A DNA stretch of 64,000 nt from Vibrio penaeicida. Lineage in GTDB: Bacteria > Pseudomonadota > Gammaproteobacteria > Enterobacterales > Vibrionaceae. Positions 52,989-61,141 of the stretch are shown here, one piece after another (the first letter of the stretch is position 1; each line of letters opens with the position of its first letter). The position numbers and the translations under genes are program-made. Under the pieces are notes generated by a model, which did no database searches, was not told the DNA's origin, and saw nothing but the letters and a program-made list of their open reading frames with translations. The stretch covers positions 81,043 through 145,042 of the forward strand of contig NZ_BFAQ01000027.1 in NCBI RefSeq assembly GCF_002933855.1, in the 5' to 3' direction.

Positions 52989-54443
52989 ATGACGACTCAA
53001 TTGCCCTACGAAAACGCACTCTACATTGGTGGTGAATGGCATACAGGTGAAAGCACTGTTGCTAACATCAACCCATCAGACATTTCCGATACCATTGGTT
53101 CCTTCGCACAAGCAAGCGAACAACAAACTCAACAGGCTATCAGCGCAGCAAGACACGCACAGCCAGAGTGGGAAAAAGCCCCGATGGAGCGCAAGCAAGC
53201 CGTCTTGCAAGCGATTGGTGATGAGCTGATAGCGCGATGTGACGAATTGGGTACGCTGCTTTCTCGTGAAGAAGGAAAACCTTTTGCTGAAGGGCGTGGA
53301 GAAATCTACCGCGCTGGGCAGTTCTTCCAGTACTTTGCGGCGGAAGTTCTTCGTCAAATGGGCGACACAGCCGACTCTGTTCGACCTGGTGTCTCTGTTG
53401 AAGTTACGCGTGAAGCGATTGGTGTGGTTGCCATCATTTCTCCATGGAACTTCCCTACCGCCACCGCCGCTTGGAAAATCGCGCCGGCGCTGGCGTTTGG
53501 TAACAGCGTCATTTGGAAACCCGCGAACCTCACTCCTGCCAGTGCCGTTGCACTGACTGAAATTATTCACCGCCAAGGATTGCCAGCCGGCACATTCAAC
53601 CTCGTTCTAGGTAGCGGTTCTAAGGTGGGTAATACCCTCATTCATTCTAAAGAGATTAACGCGGTCAGCTTTACGGGTTCTGTTGAAACCGGTCGTAAAG
53701 TTGCTGCTGCAACCGCACCCAACTTTGTGCGCAGCCAATTGGAAATGGGCAGTAAGAATGCCTTGGTGGTTGCTGACGATGCCGATATTCAAACTGCGGT
53801 TGATGCCACTATTGCCGGTTCTTTCTCTGGTGCTGGTCAAAAATGTACCGCATCTTCTCGCCTTGTCGTCATGGATGGTATTCACGATCAATACGTGGAA
53901 GCACTGATCAAACGCATGAGTGAGCTGAAAGTCGGTCACGCACTCGAAGACGGCGTATTTATGGGGCCGGTTGTCGATGGTAATCAGCTGGACGCCAACT
54001 TCGCATGGCTCGATAAAGCCCGAGAAAGTGGTGCGGAATTGGCGTTTGGTGGTGAACGTTTAAACCTCACTCACGACGGTTACTACATGTCACCGACTCT
54101 GTTCTTGGATACTCAGAATCAATGGGAAGTGAACCAAGAAGAAGTGTTTGCGCCAATGGCAAGCGTCATTCGTGTTGCTAACCTCGAAGAAGCCATTGCC
54201 GTCACCAACGACACTCGTTTTGGTCTGACTGGCGGCATTATCACCCAAAGCCTGCGCACCAGTGCCATTTTCAAACAGCAAGCGCAAACGGGATGCGTCA
54301 TGGTTAACCTACCGACAGCTGGTACCGATTATCACGTGCCGTTTGGTGGGCGCAAAGAATCCAGCTTTGGTCCACGTGAACAGGGTCAGTACGCCAAAGA
54401 GTTTTACACCGTAGTGAAGACGACTTACCAGCGTCCTTACTGA
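52989..54443 (+). CDS. Aldehyde dehydrogenase, 2-ketoglutarate-semialdehyde-dehydrogenase type
   Basis: 484 residues. Catalytic Cys in GAGQKCTASSRLV and Glu in LEMGSKNALVV are present, with NAD-binding motif GSVETGRKV. The C-terminal stretch NLPTAGTDYHVPFGGRKESS and REQGQYAKEFYT is typical of 2-ketoglutarate semialdehyde (2,5-dioxovalerate) dehydrogenases. AAGGACA before the ATG at 52989 favours this start over one 33 bases upstream. It probably feeds carbon into 2-ketoglutarate. Confidence 0.88.
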   Translation: MTTQLPYENALYIGGEWHTGESTVANINPSDISDTIGSFAQASEQQTQQAISAARHAQPEWEKAPMERKQAVLQAIGDELIARCDELGTLLSREEGKPFAEGRGEIYRAGQFFQYFAAEVLRQMGDTADSVRPGVSVEVTREAIGVVAIISPWNFPTATAAWKIAPALAFGNSVIWKPANLTPASAVALTEIIHRQGLPAGTFNLVLGSGSKVGNTLIHSKEINAVSFTGSVETGRKVAAATAPNFVRSQLEMGSKNALVVADDADIQTAVDATIAGSFSGAGQKCTASSRLVVMDGIHDQYVEALIKRMSELKVGHALEDGVFMGPVVDGNQLDANFAWLDKARESGAELAFGGERLNLTHDGYYMSPTLFLDTQNQWEVNQEEVFAPMASVIRVANLEEAIAVTNDTRFGLTGGIITQSLRTSAIFKQQAQTGCVMVNLPTAGTDYHVPFGGRKESSFGPREQGQYAKEFYTVVKTTYQRPY

Positions 54444-54477
54444 TCATATCGTGAACACCAACTAGGAAGGAATAGGC

Positions 54478-55467
54478 ATGTATCAGCAAAGGATAGTGAT
54501 TGATGGCTTGCAGTACTGCAACTGGAATCGCGAGTATTTTCAAACTCTAAAAGCCAGCGGTATTACCGCTGTGCACGCCACTGTGGTGTATCACGAAAAC
54601 ACCCGCGAGACGCTTACGCGTTTTGCGGAGTGGAACCTGAGATTCGAACAAAATGCCGATCTCATTATGCCTATTCACACCATGGCAGATGTGGAAGAAG
54701 CAAAAGCGACGGGTAGAGTCGGTATTTTCTTTGGGGCACAAAACTGCTCCCCAATAGAAGATGAGATTGGGTTAATCGAAGTAATGAAACGCCAAGGTTT
54801 GCTGATCATGCAGCTTACCTACAACAACCAAAGTTTGTTAGCGACAGGCTGCTACGAGCAGCACGATATGGGCATTACTCGATTTGGTAAACAAGCCATT
54901 CAGGAAATGAACCGAGTAGGCATGATCATCGATATGTCTCACAGCGCAGAACGCTCAACGCTGGAAGCCATCGACATGTCTTCTCGTCCTATTTGCATTA
55001 GCCACGCTAACCCAAGTTTTGCCCACAAAGCCCTTCGCAATAAATCGGATCATGTCATTAAGTCGCTCACTGAGCGTGGCGGGCTACTTGGATTTAGCCT
55101 TTACCCTTTCCACCTTCCAAAAGGCAGCGATTGTACCTTGGAAGACTTCTGCCAAATGATCGCCAAAACCGCCGACATGGTGGGTGTTGAGCATCTCGCT
55201 ATCGGGTCTGACTTATGCCTAAACCAACCTCAGTCTGTGCTGGAATGGATGCGTAACGGTCGTTGGTCAAAAGCCATGGACTATGGAGAAGGCTCGGCGA
55301 GCAATTCGGGCTGGCCAGACTCACTGCCGTGGTTTGCTGGCAGCGAAGGAATGGAAAACATTTATAACGGATTACTACGTCATGGGTTCAATGAACCCGA
55401 GGCAGGACAAATTATCGGTGATAACTGGTTCAACTTTTTGAAAAGCGGGCTAGAGCCTATCGCATAA
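54478..55467 (+). CDS. M19 (membrane dipeptidase)-like enzyme with altered zinc site
   Basis: 329 residues, no signal peptide. The M19 fold is recognisable by DMSHSAERS (His155), ISHANPS (His176) and IGSDLCLN (Asp245). The usual N-terminal HxD zinc ligands are replaced (IDGLQYCN), and the bridging Glu is Gln88 (FGAQNC). So only part of the binuclear site remains. I recall a similar 'dipeptidase' in Pseudomonas near glycine-betaine/dimethylglycine catabolic genes. It lies in a BCCT operon here, so a substrate other than a dipeptide is likely. AGGAAGGA precedes the ATG. Confidence 0.8.
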   Translation: MYQQRIVIDGLQYCNWNREYFQTLKASGITAVHATVVYHENTRETLTRFAEWNLRFEQNADLIMPIHTMADVEEAKATGRVGIFFGAQNCSPIEDEIGLIEVMKRQGLLIMQLTYNNQSLLATGCYEQHDMGITRFGKQAIQEMNRVGMIIDMSHSAERSTLEAIDMSSRPICISHANPSFAHKALRNKSDHVIKSLTERGGLLGFSLYPFHLPKGSDCTLEDFCQMIAKTADMVGVEHLAIGSDLCLNQPQSVLEWMRNGRWSKAMDYGEGSASNSGWPDSLPWFAGSEGMENIYNGLLRHGFNEPEAGQIIGDNWFNFLKSGLEPIA

Positions 55468-55608
55468 AGCCTTTGTGATATGTAGAGCCTGCAATGCATA
55501 GAGCCTGAAGATCACCTAACAAGGAACAGCCTGCCTAACAAAAACAATAGTAAGGGCTGGTGTTAAATACACCTTTGCAACGGCAAAGAAAACTTCTGGA
55601 GTCAGCAC

Positions 55609-57207
55609 ATGTCTGATCTAACCAATAGCATGAAAAATACTGAAGCTACTAACCCTGCATCTTCAGTATCGGACAACACCACATCAGCACAAAGCGCAAC
55701 GGATGCGTTAGGGCTGACCAACCCTGCACTATGGTACAGCGGCGGCTTTATTGCCCTGTTCGTTCTACTGGCTTTGTTCGATGGAGAACTACTCTCCACA
55801 CTCGTGAATACGGGGTTTGCATGGTCTGTTAAAGTATTTGGACCGTATTGGCAATTACTGCTTCTGTTAACCTTTTTAATTGGTCTCGGTCTTGCCGCAG
55901 GCAGAACAGGGAAAGTCATTTTGGGCAATATCTCTGCACCGGAAATGAATGGCTTTCGCTGGATGGCGATCATCTTCTGTACCTTGCTCGCCGGTGGCGG
56001 TGTCTTCTGGGCAGCGGCAGAACCAATTGCACACTTTGTTAGCCCACCTCCTCTGTATGGCGCGCAAGAAAATACCCAACAAATGGCGATCAACGCGCTT
56101 TCTCAATCTTTTATGCACTGGGGCTTTCTTGCTTGGGCGATTGTGGGCAGTTTGACTTCTATCGTTGTCATGCACCTACATTACGACAAAGGGCTGCCGT
56201 TAAAACCACGTATTTTGCTTTACCCTGTTTTAGGTGAACGCGCACTGAAAGGTCAAACCGGGGCACTCATTGATGCTTGCTGCATTGTGGCTGTTGCTGC
56301 TGGAACCATTGGTCCTATCGGTTTCTTAGGTCTACAAGTCAGCTATGCACTTAATGCTCTGTTTGATATCCCTGACGGCTTTACTACTCAACTGATCATT
56401 GTGATGTTCGCTATCGCTCTTTATACCCTTTCTGCCATCAGTGGTTTGAACAGAGGTATGCAGATGCTAAGCCGATTCAACGTTATCCTTGCCTGTGCAT
56501 TGATGGTCTACATTCTGCTATTTGGCCCAACTAACTTTATTTTCAATGGCTACATTCAAGGCGTTGGAACCATGTTGGATAACTTCATTCCAATGGCAAC
56601 ATACCGCGGTGACGAAGGCTGGTTAAGCTGGTGGACTGTGTTCTTCTGGGGCTGGTTCTTAGGCTATGGACCAATGATGGCCATCTTTATCGCGCGTATT
56701 TCTCGTGGTCGAAGCATTCGTCAAATCATTTCGACTATCAGCATCATTGCCCCTTTGGTGACGTTCTTTTGGTTCACGATTGTCGGCGGCTCTGGTCTGG
56801 CATTTGAAATTGCGGAACCTGGTACCGTCAGTAAAGCTTTTGAAGGATTTAACCTTCCTGGAGCACTACTGGCAGTAACTCAACAGCTACCGTTGCCGAT
56901 GCTTGTCTCTATCCTGTTTTTGATTCTTACGACTATTTTCATCGTAACGACAGGTGACTCCATGACCTACACCATCAGTGTGGTGATCAGCGGAGAAACT
57001 GAACCCAATGCCATTATCCGTACTTTCTGGGGCGTAATGATGGGAGTTACAGCGCTAATTCTTATCTCTCTTGGTTCGGGTGGGATATCCGCATTGCAAT
57101 CGTTCATCGTGATTACTGCGGTGCCTGTTTCGCTGATCTTGCTGCCTTCGCTATGGAATGCGCCGCAAATAGCGATGAAATTAGCTAAAGAACAAGGCTT
57201 AAATTAG
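55609..57207 (+). CDS. BCCT-family betaine/carnitine/choline transporter
   Basis: 532 residues with about twelve segments. Family signature WWTVFFWGWFLGYGPMMAIF followed by ARISRGRSIRQI. The family takes up quaternary ammonium compounds such as glycine betaine, carnitine, choline or DMSP. In this operon it is the probable uptake step for the substrate. GGAG eight bases before the ATG. A repeat and a hairpin follow its stop. Confidence 0.9.
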   Translation: MSDLTNSMKNTEATNPASSVSDNTTSAQSATDALGLTNPALWYSGGFIALFVLLALFDGELLSTLVNTGFAWSVKVFGPYWQLLLLLTFLIGLGLAAGRTGKVILGNISAPEMNGFRWMAIIFCTLLAGGGVFWAAAEPIAHFVSPPPLYGAQENTQQMAINALSQSFMHWGFLAWAIVGSLTSIVVMHLHYDKGLPLKPRILLYPVLGERALKGQTGALIDACCIVAVAAGTIGPIGFLGLQVSYALNALFDIPDGFTTQLIIVMFAIALYTLSAISGLNRGMQMLSRFNVILACALMVYILLFGPTNFIFNGYIQGVGTMLDNFIPMATYRGDEGWLSWWTVFFWGWFLGYGPMMAIFIARISRGRSIRQIISTISIIAPLVTFFWFTIVGGSGLAFEIAEPGTVSKAFEGFNLPGALLAVTQQLPLPMLVSILFLILTTIFIVTTGDSMTYTISVVISGETEPNAIIRTFWGVMMGVTALILISLGSGGISALQSFIVITAVPVSLILLPSLWNAPQIAMKLAKEQGLN

Positions 57208-57225
57208 AGGCTGTAGACCTAGTCC
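57204..57225 (+). repeat. Copy of a 17-bp dispersed repeat (GGTCT-NN-AGACC type)
   Basis: GAGGCTGTAGACCTAGTCC overlaps the BCCT stop codon. It resembles AGGGTCTGTTGACCTAG at 59751 and AGGGTCTGTAGACCTAG at 60711. Confidence 0.55.
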
Positions 57226-57232
57226 AATAATC

Positions 57233-57252
57233 GGGTGGGCGTTTGCCCTCCC
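57233..57252 (+). terminator. Terminator/attenuator after the BCCT gene
   Basis: GGGTGGGC / GCCCTCCC stem with one mismatch and a 4-base loop, followed by TATTTCTTAT. It may reduce expression of the two downstream genes. Confidence 0.65.
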
Positions 57253-57315
57253 TATTTCTTATAACCATTTGTCTTATAAAAATTTTGACTTATAACAACA
57301 TAGTGGTGAGCAAAA

Positions 57316-59016
57316 ATGGATGCACATCGTTCAACTCATTTTAACGCCCAGTATCGCAATGCCAATGTCGTCATGGCACCTGAACGTTTAGGCGCTATGC
57401 ACCAAACCCGGATCAGTTTTGTTCGTACCTTGATCCGAAAGATGGCCAATCAAAAATGGAGCGTAACAAACCACCAGTGGGAGCTGTGTCCACAGGGCTT
57501 TGGTCACGTCGTTTATCAATTAAAAACACCGGAAAACATCTACCATCTGGTGGTGTTCTGCACTGAAATTGAAGACGATGAACGTAACGACAGAGTGATC
57601 GCTGAGAAATGGGATGTGACTTTTGCACTCGTAAAAGGTGAAGTGTCTCAAGTGCTCTTAAACCGGCTTCGTGAGAACGTGCCATTGCAAGAAGCTGGTC
57701 GCAACCCCAATAACGTGTTGGTGTTGGCTCGTGCAAACAAAAGCGTGCGAGTGTTCGACCACATTATTTCAAGTTTATCAAATGGCATTCAACCAGAAGC
57801 AAATGAGTTAGCCAAAGTCGGCTACATATTGCGAACCACTGCGGTGTATGGCAACGGCAAATTTGGCATTGCCGATTTTAAGCTGCTAGAAAATAACCCA
57901 GATTTTAAGCAGTCTTTTAGTGCTCAAATGTGTGCGGTTTACCTGCTACGTGAATTCAGCCTAGACTGGGTTCATTACCTCGCTAAACTGCAAGGCGGAG
58001 ATCGTTTCGTTGAACTCGATCGCTCACTTCAACGCTACCTTGGTGTAGGCAATGCGACGGGGCTCGGCATGGCTCCGTACCTCATCAATCACCCCTGCAT
58101 TGTCGACCAATGGTTAACCACGAGAGAGGCGGCATTGGCAGAAGTGCTGTGTCAATCGCCTGATGATCAAAGTCGCTTAAGGCTCGTGACTTTGCTAAAT
58201 AAAGCCATTCGCCACTTCGATCAAGTGGTCACCATAGATGAACCACAAAAGCAGCTTAACGCCGCCGCCGTTCAAGAGCTTCAACGCGTTGTAAGAGAGA
58301 TGGATACCATTCCGGACACTCATCAAAACTGGGGAGAATGGCTAGAACAGTGCACTCATTTCAGTTTAGAAACGCAGGAATCAATAACAAGCTGCTTAAT
58401 GGAGCTGTACCCTGAAAAAGTAGACAAATACCAAGACAAAATGAATTGTGATGAGTCATTGCACTTGGAAGGTCATAGAACCGTTCAGCAGTTTATTGAT
58501 TTGCTCGAAACACGCTATCGCTGGGCAATTAACACCGACTATTCTCAGCACGACAACCGCTATTGGTTTTGGTATCGCTCGCAAGACAAAGAAGAACCAA
58601 GGCTCGGTGTGCGAGATGAAGAACCCGGTGAAGAGAAGGAACTGCCACTGGATATTGGGCGTCAGGTGAACAAACTTTATCATTCCCTCATCGCCGAAAA
58701 TCCAAGTATATCTATGGCGGAATTTTCACTGAAGCACCCAAAACATCGTGCCATTGCACGCAGAGCATGGACATTAGGGAACAAAGTGATGGGCGACATT
58801 CAGATGAATGTGTTGCACAAAGATGCACTTCCTATGCACTTATTAAGATGCAAATTGGCGATGTTCGGTGCGACTAAGTTTGACCCCAGATCAGATCGCT
58901 GGGTAAGAGTAACGTTCTTTCAAGGCGCACCACTTCTTGATGAGATCAATGAAGACGAGTGGATCTTTCCTACGTTACCGTCATCAACCGAATACACCGG
59001 AGGCAAAGCGCCATGA
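57316..59016 (+). CDS. Uncharacterised protein, 566 residues
   Basis: Soluble, no signal peptide or membrane segments, mixed charge. No family is recognised; conspicuous stretches are PQGFGHVVYQLKTPENIYHL, GNGKFGIADFKLLE, GNATGLGMAPYLINHPCIVD and DHQ-rich ending regions. GGTGAG precedes the ATG. It overlaps the next gene by four bases (ATGA) and follows the BCCT transporter, so it is probably an enzyme or cofactor protein of the same pathway. I cannot name a reaction. Confidence 0.75.
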   Translation: MDAHRSTHFNAQYRNANVVMAPERLGAMHQTRISFVRTLIRKMANQKWSVTNHQWELCPQGFGHVVYQLKTPENIYHLVVFCTEIEDDERNDRVIAEKWDVTFALVKGEVSQVLLNRLRENVPLQEAGRNPNNVLVLARANKSVRVFDHIISSLSNGIQPEANELAKVGYILRTTAVYGNGKFGIADFKLLENNPDFKQSFSAQMCAVYLLREFSLDWVHYLAKLQGGDRFVELDRSLQRYLGVGNATGLGMAPYLINHPCIVDQWLTTREAALAEVLCQSPDDQSRLRLVTLLNKAIRHFDQVVTIDEPQKQLNAAAVQELQRVVREMDTIPDTHQNWGEWLEQCTHFSLETQESITSCLMELYPEKVDKYQDKMNCDESLHLEGHRTVQQFIDLLETRYRWAINTDYSQHDNRYWFWYRSQDKEEPRLGVRDEEPGEEKELPLDIGRQVNKLYHSLIAENPSISMAEFSLKHPKHRAIARRAWTLGNKVMGDIQMNVLHKDALPMHLLRCKLAMFGATKFDPRSDRWVRVTFFQGAPLLDEINEDEWIFPTLPSSTEYTGGKAP

Positions 59017-59738
59017 TAGTCTCACATAACGAACTGGTGGCGACCGTCACCAAAGCATTTTTGGGAATGCGTAGAAATTGTGGTGAAGCCGATATCATCG
59101 CGAATATGGTCGCGGATTTACAAATGGCTGGGCTAAATGGTGTCAAACATTTCAACAGTGGCAGCCGATTCATGAGCAAAGAAGAAGATTGCCCCGTGGA
59201 TGTGTACGAGCTTGGTAATAATAGCCTTGAAATCGATCTTCACGGCTCAAGCCTTGCGTGCCATTTACCCGTCGTATTGGATTTCGCACTAGAAAAAATG
59301 GTGAAGCGCCGTCAAATTACACTGAAGTTAACACGGTGCCATAATCGGTGGCTCGCCTACAGTGAATTAGCCAAACTGTCTTCTAAAGGCATTGCCTGTA
59401 AAGCTTATTGGGAAAACGGGTCTGATCCTAAAAAAGTGCTACTGGTGCTAAACAAAGGACGCATATCACCCGAGCTCTTCTTTTCAGAGCAGGCGTCGCT
59501 AGAATCGTTGATCATTCACGATATGACTATTGTTCTTTCGATTGATGACTTTGATTTTTCGGAAGTTGCCGACGGTTACAATATCCACATTTCGGCTAAG
59601 CAACTTTCTCGCACCCAAAAAGCCTCGTGGGAGAAAGGCATTGAAGTGGATGAACAAGAATGGCAAACGCTAAAAGAAACGGCGACAGAAATTCTGGTTG
59701 AAAATAGTGAACAATCAAGGCTTGGAGCAGGCGAATAA
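59013..59738 (+). CDS. Uncharacterised protein, possible DUF3726-like
   Basis: 241 residues from the ATG that overlaps the previous stop (ATGA); the longer open frame is rejected. The N terminus (SHNELVATVTKAFLGMRRNC) recalls the start of Ldh_2-type dehydrogenases and of DUF3726 proteins; LEIDLHGS contains the LHG I associate with DUF3726. This is a low-confidence memory. It is translationally coupled to the 566-residue protein, suggesting they form a complex. Confidence 0.6.
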   Translation: MIVSHNELVATVTKAFLGMRRNCGEADIIANMVADLQMAGLNGVKHFNSGSRFMSKEEDCPVDVYELGNNSLEIDLHGSSLACHLPVVLDFALEKMVKRRQITLKLTRCHNRWLAYSELAKLSSKGIACKAYWENGSDPKKVLLVLNKGRISPELFFSEQASLESLIIHDMTIVLSIDDFDFSEVADGYNIHISAKQLSRTQKASWEKGIEVDEQEWQTLKETATEILVENSEQSRLGAGE

Positions 59739-59750
59739 TTTAGGCGTATT

Positions 59751-59767
59751 AGGGTCTGTTGACCTAG
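59751..59767 (+). repeat. Dispersed repeat copy at the 3' end of the EamA gene
   Basis: AGGGTCTGTTGACCTAG overlaps the EamA stop codon. It matches the copy at 60711 at all but one position, in the same orientation, so the two bracket the EamA gene. Confidence 0.65.
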
Positions 59768-60681
59768 CCTAACGATCGTCGTAATTTCAACTGTTCTAAC
59801 GCAACAATGGCCAACGCTACCATAATCGCAAGATAGGTTGGCCACTGGATCAACGCAATACGCTCCCCTAACACCAACGCAACACAAAAAACCAGCACAG
59901 GCTCCAAATAACCAAGTAGACCAAATAGGGTCATTGGCAATAGCTGCGACGCATAGAAAAAGAGAATAATTGGGATAATCCCCGTAAAGGCCAAACCGAG
60001 ATAATACAGCCATACGCTTGGTGCAATGGATCCCCAAGACTCAATTGGGTAAGTCAGAGCCATACCAATAATGGCAAACGGCAATAGAAAAACATTCTCT
60101 AAACTGAAAGACACGTCGCTGCTGATTTTATATTTACGGCGAAACATAAAATACATGGGATAACCAAAGCAAATCAAAAATACTATCCAAGAAACTCCGT
60201 CGGCCAACGCGTAAGCGTAAGCTACTCCACAGGCGGCGAAAGCGCATGCGATCAACTGTTTCCGAGTAATGCTTTCCTTATAAACAAAATGTGCAACTGC
60301 GGCTAACGTTAGGGGCAAGCAAAAATAGCCAAGCGCAACAGAAAGTGTTTCCCCTTGAAGAGGTGCCCAAACAAAAACCCAAAGCTGAGGGGCAATAAGA
60401 ATCGCGGATAACATGTATCTCGGCCACAGTCGCCACTGGGAAAAGAAAGACCAAAACGTGGGTAATCGTCCAAATAGGGCAAGACCAAATAATAAGAGTA
60501 TCGAACCCCATAATATTCGCTGACCAGCCAACCAATTCCCCATACCAAAATCGGTCGGAATGCCTGTAATCTCTGGCTGAAAAGTCACATAAGCGGGCAA
60601 CATGGCAAACCCAATGGACGCCAGTATAGATGCCAGTATTCCACGGGATTCATCGGTCGAAGTGTTTTTCACTTGGTTCAT
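59764..60681 (-). CDS. EamA-family permease, RarD-like
   Basis: 305 residues with about ten membrane segments. WLAGQRILWGSILLL, APLQGETLSVALGYF and GLLGYLEPVLVF are RarD-type motifs. Function is probably export of small molecules. No ribosome binding site is obvious. It is opposite in direction to the betaine operon and bracketed by two repeat copies. Confidence 0.87.
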   Translation of the reverse strand: MNQVKNTSTDESRGILASILASIGFAMLPAYVTFQPEITGIPTDFGMGNWLAGQRILWGSILLLFGLALFGRLPTFWSFFSQWRLWPRYMLSAILIAPQLWVFVWAPLQGETLSVALGYFCLPLTLAAVAHFVYKESITRKQLIACAFAACGVAYAYALADGVSWIVFLICFGYPMYFMFRRKYKISSDVSFSLENVFLLPFAIIGMALTYPIESWGSIAPSVWLYYLGLAFTGIIPIILFFYASQLLPMTLFGLLGYLEPVLVFCVALVLGERIALIQWPTYLAIMVALAIVALEQLKLRRSLG

Positions 60682-60700
60682 TCTAGTCAGTCAGTTTTTA

Positions 60701-60976
60701 TTAATATAATAGGGTCTGTAGACCTAGTAACTTACACTCAATTCTTAGAAGAGGGAATTGATTAAAAATAAGCCTAAGTACGAAACTACTTTCTCTACAT
60801 TGCCGCTGCTTAATTGGAGATTTTCGAGTAAATTGGCGACCTTTATTGATAGATGTCACAGAAAAACGTTCAATGCCACTTTGAGAAAAAAGTGATGTCA
60901 CGCAAGAAAAGCCACATTGCACTTCGAATGAAAACCCTATATTCGACTTACTAATCAAACATTTAAGTGTTTGCAT
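60701..60976 (-). CDS. Possible small protein, 91 residues
   Basis: An open frame with a strong ribosome binding site (AGGAGAAAGGAAAG directly before the ATG). The protein is basic and Cys-containing (five Cys) and resembles no family. Its last residues are encoded by the dispersed repeat, so the original C terminus may have been lost. Real but broken, or chance. Confidence 0.3.
   Translation of the reverse strand: MQTLKCLISKSNIGFSFEVQCGFSCVTSLFSQSGIERFSVTSINKGRQFTRKSPIKQRQCRESSFVLRLIFNQFPLLRIECKLLGLQTLLY
60711..60727 (+). repeat. Dispersed repeat copy at the 5' side of the EamA gene
   Basis: AGGGTCTGTAGACCTAG, in direct orientation to the copy at 59751. Confidence 0.65.
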
Positions 60977-61141
60977 CTTTCCTTTCTCCTCGCCACATTC
61001 AGATTGTGATCGGCTTCTAATCTCAGCACTTAACTATGATCCAAGCCTTATTTTATATATTTAAAACATCGTTTCTATTTTAAAAAACCATCGTTTTTAT
61101 AACATTATTAATGTGATTATTCACAGACTAATCAATAACTG
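60977..61141. other. Promoter region of the OprD-type porin
   Basis: AT-rich, no gene on either strand; probably the porin promoter. No -10/-35 pair can be assigned with confidence. Confidence 0.4.

Noticed and set aside
53076..53576. 166-codon open frame opposite the aldehyde dehydrogenase gene
   Set aside because: Shadow of a strongly supported gene.
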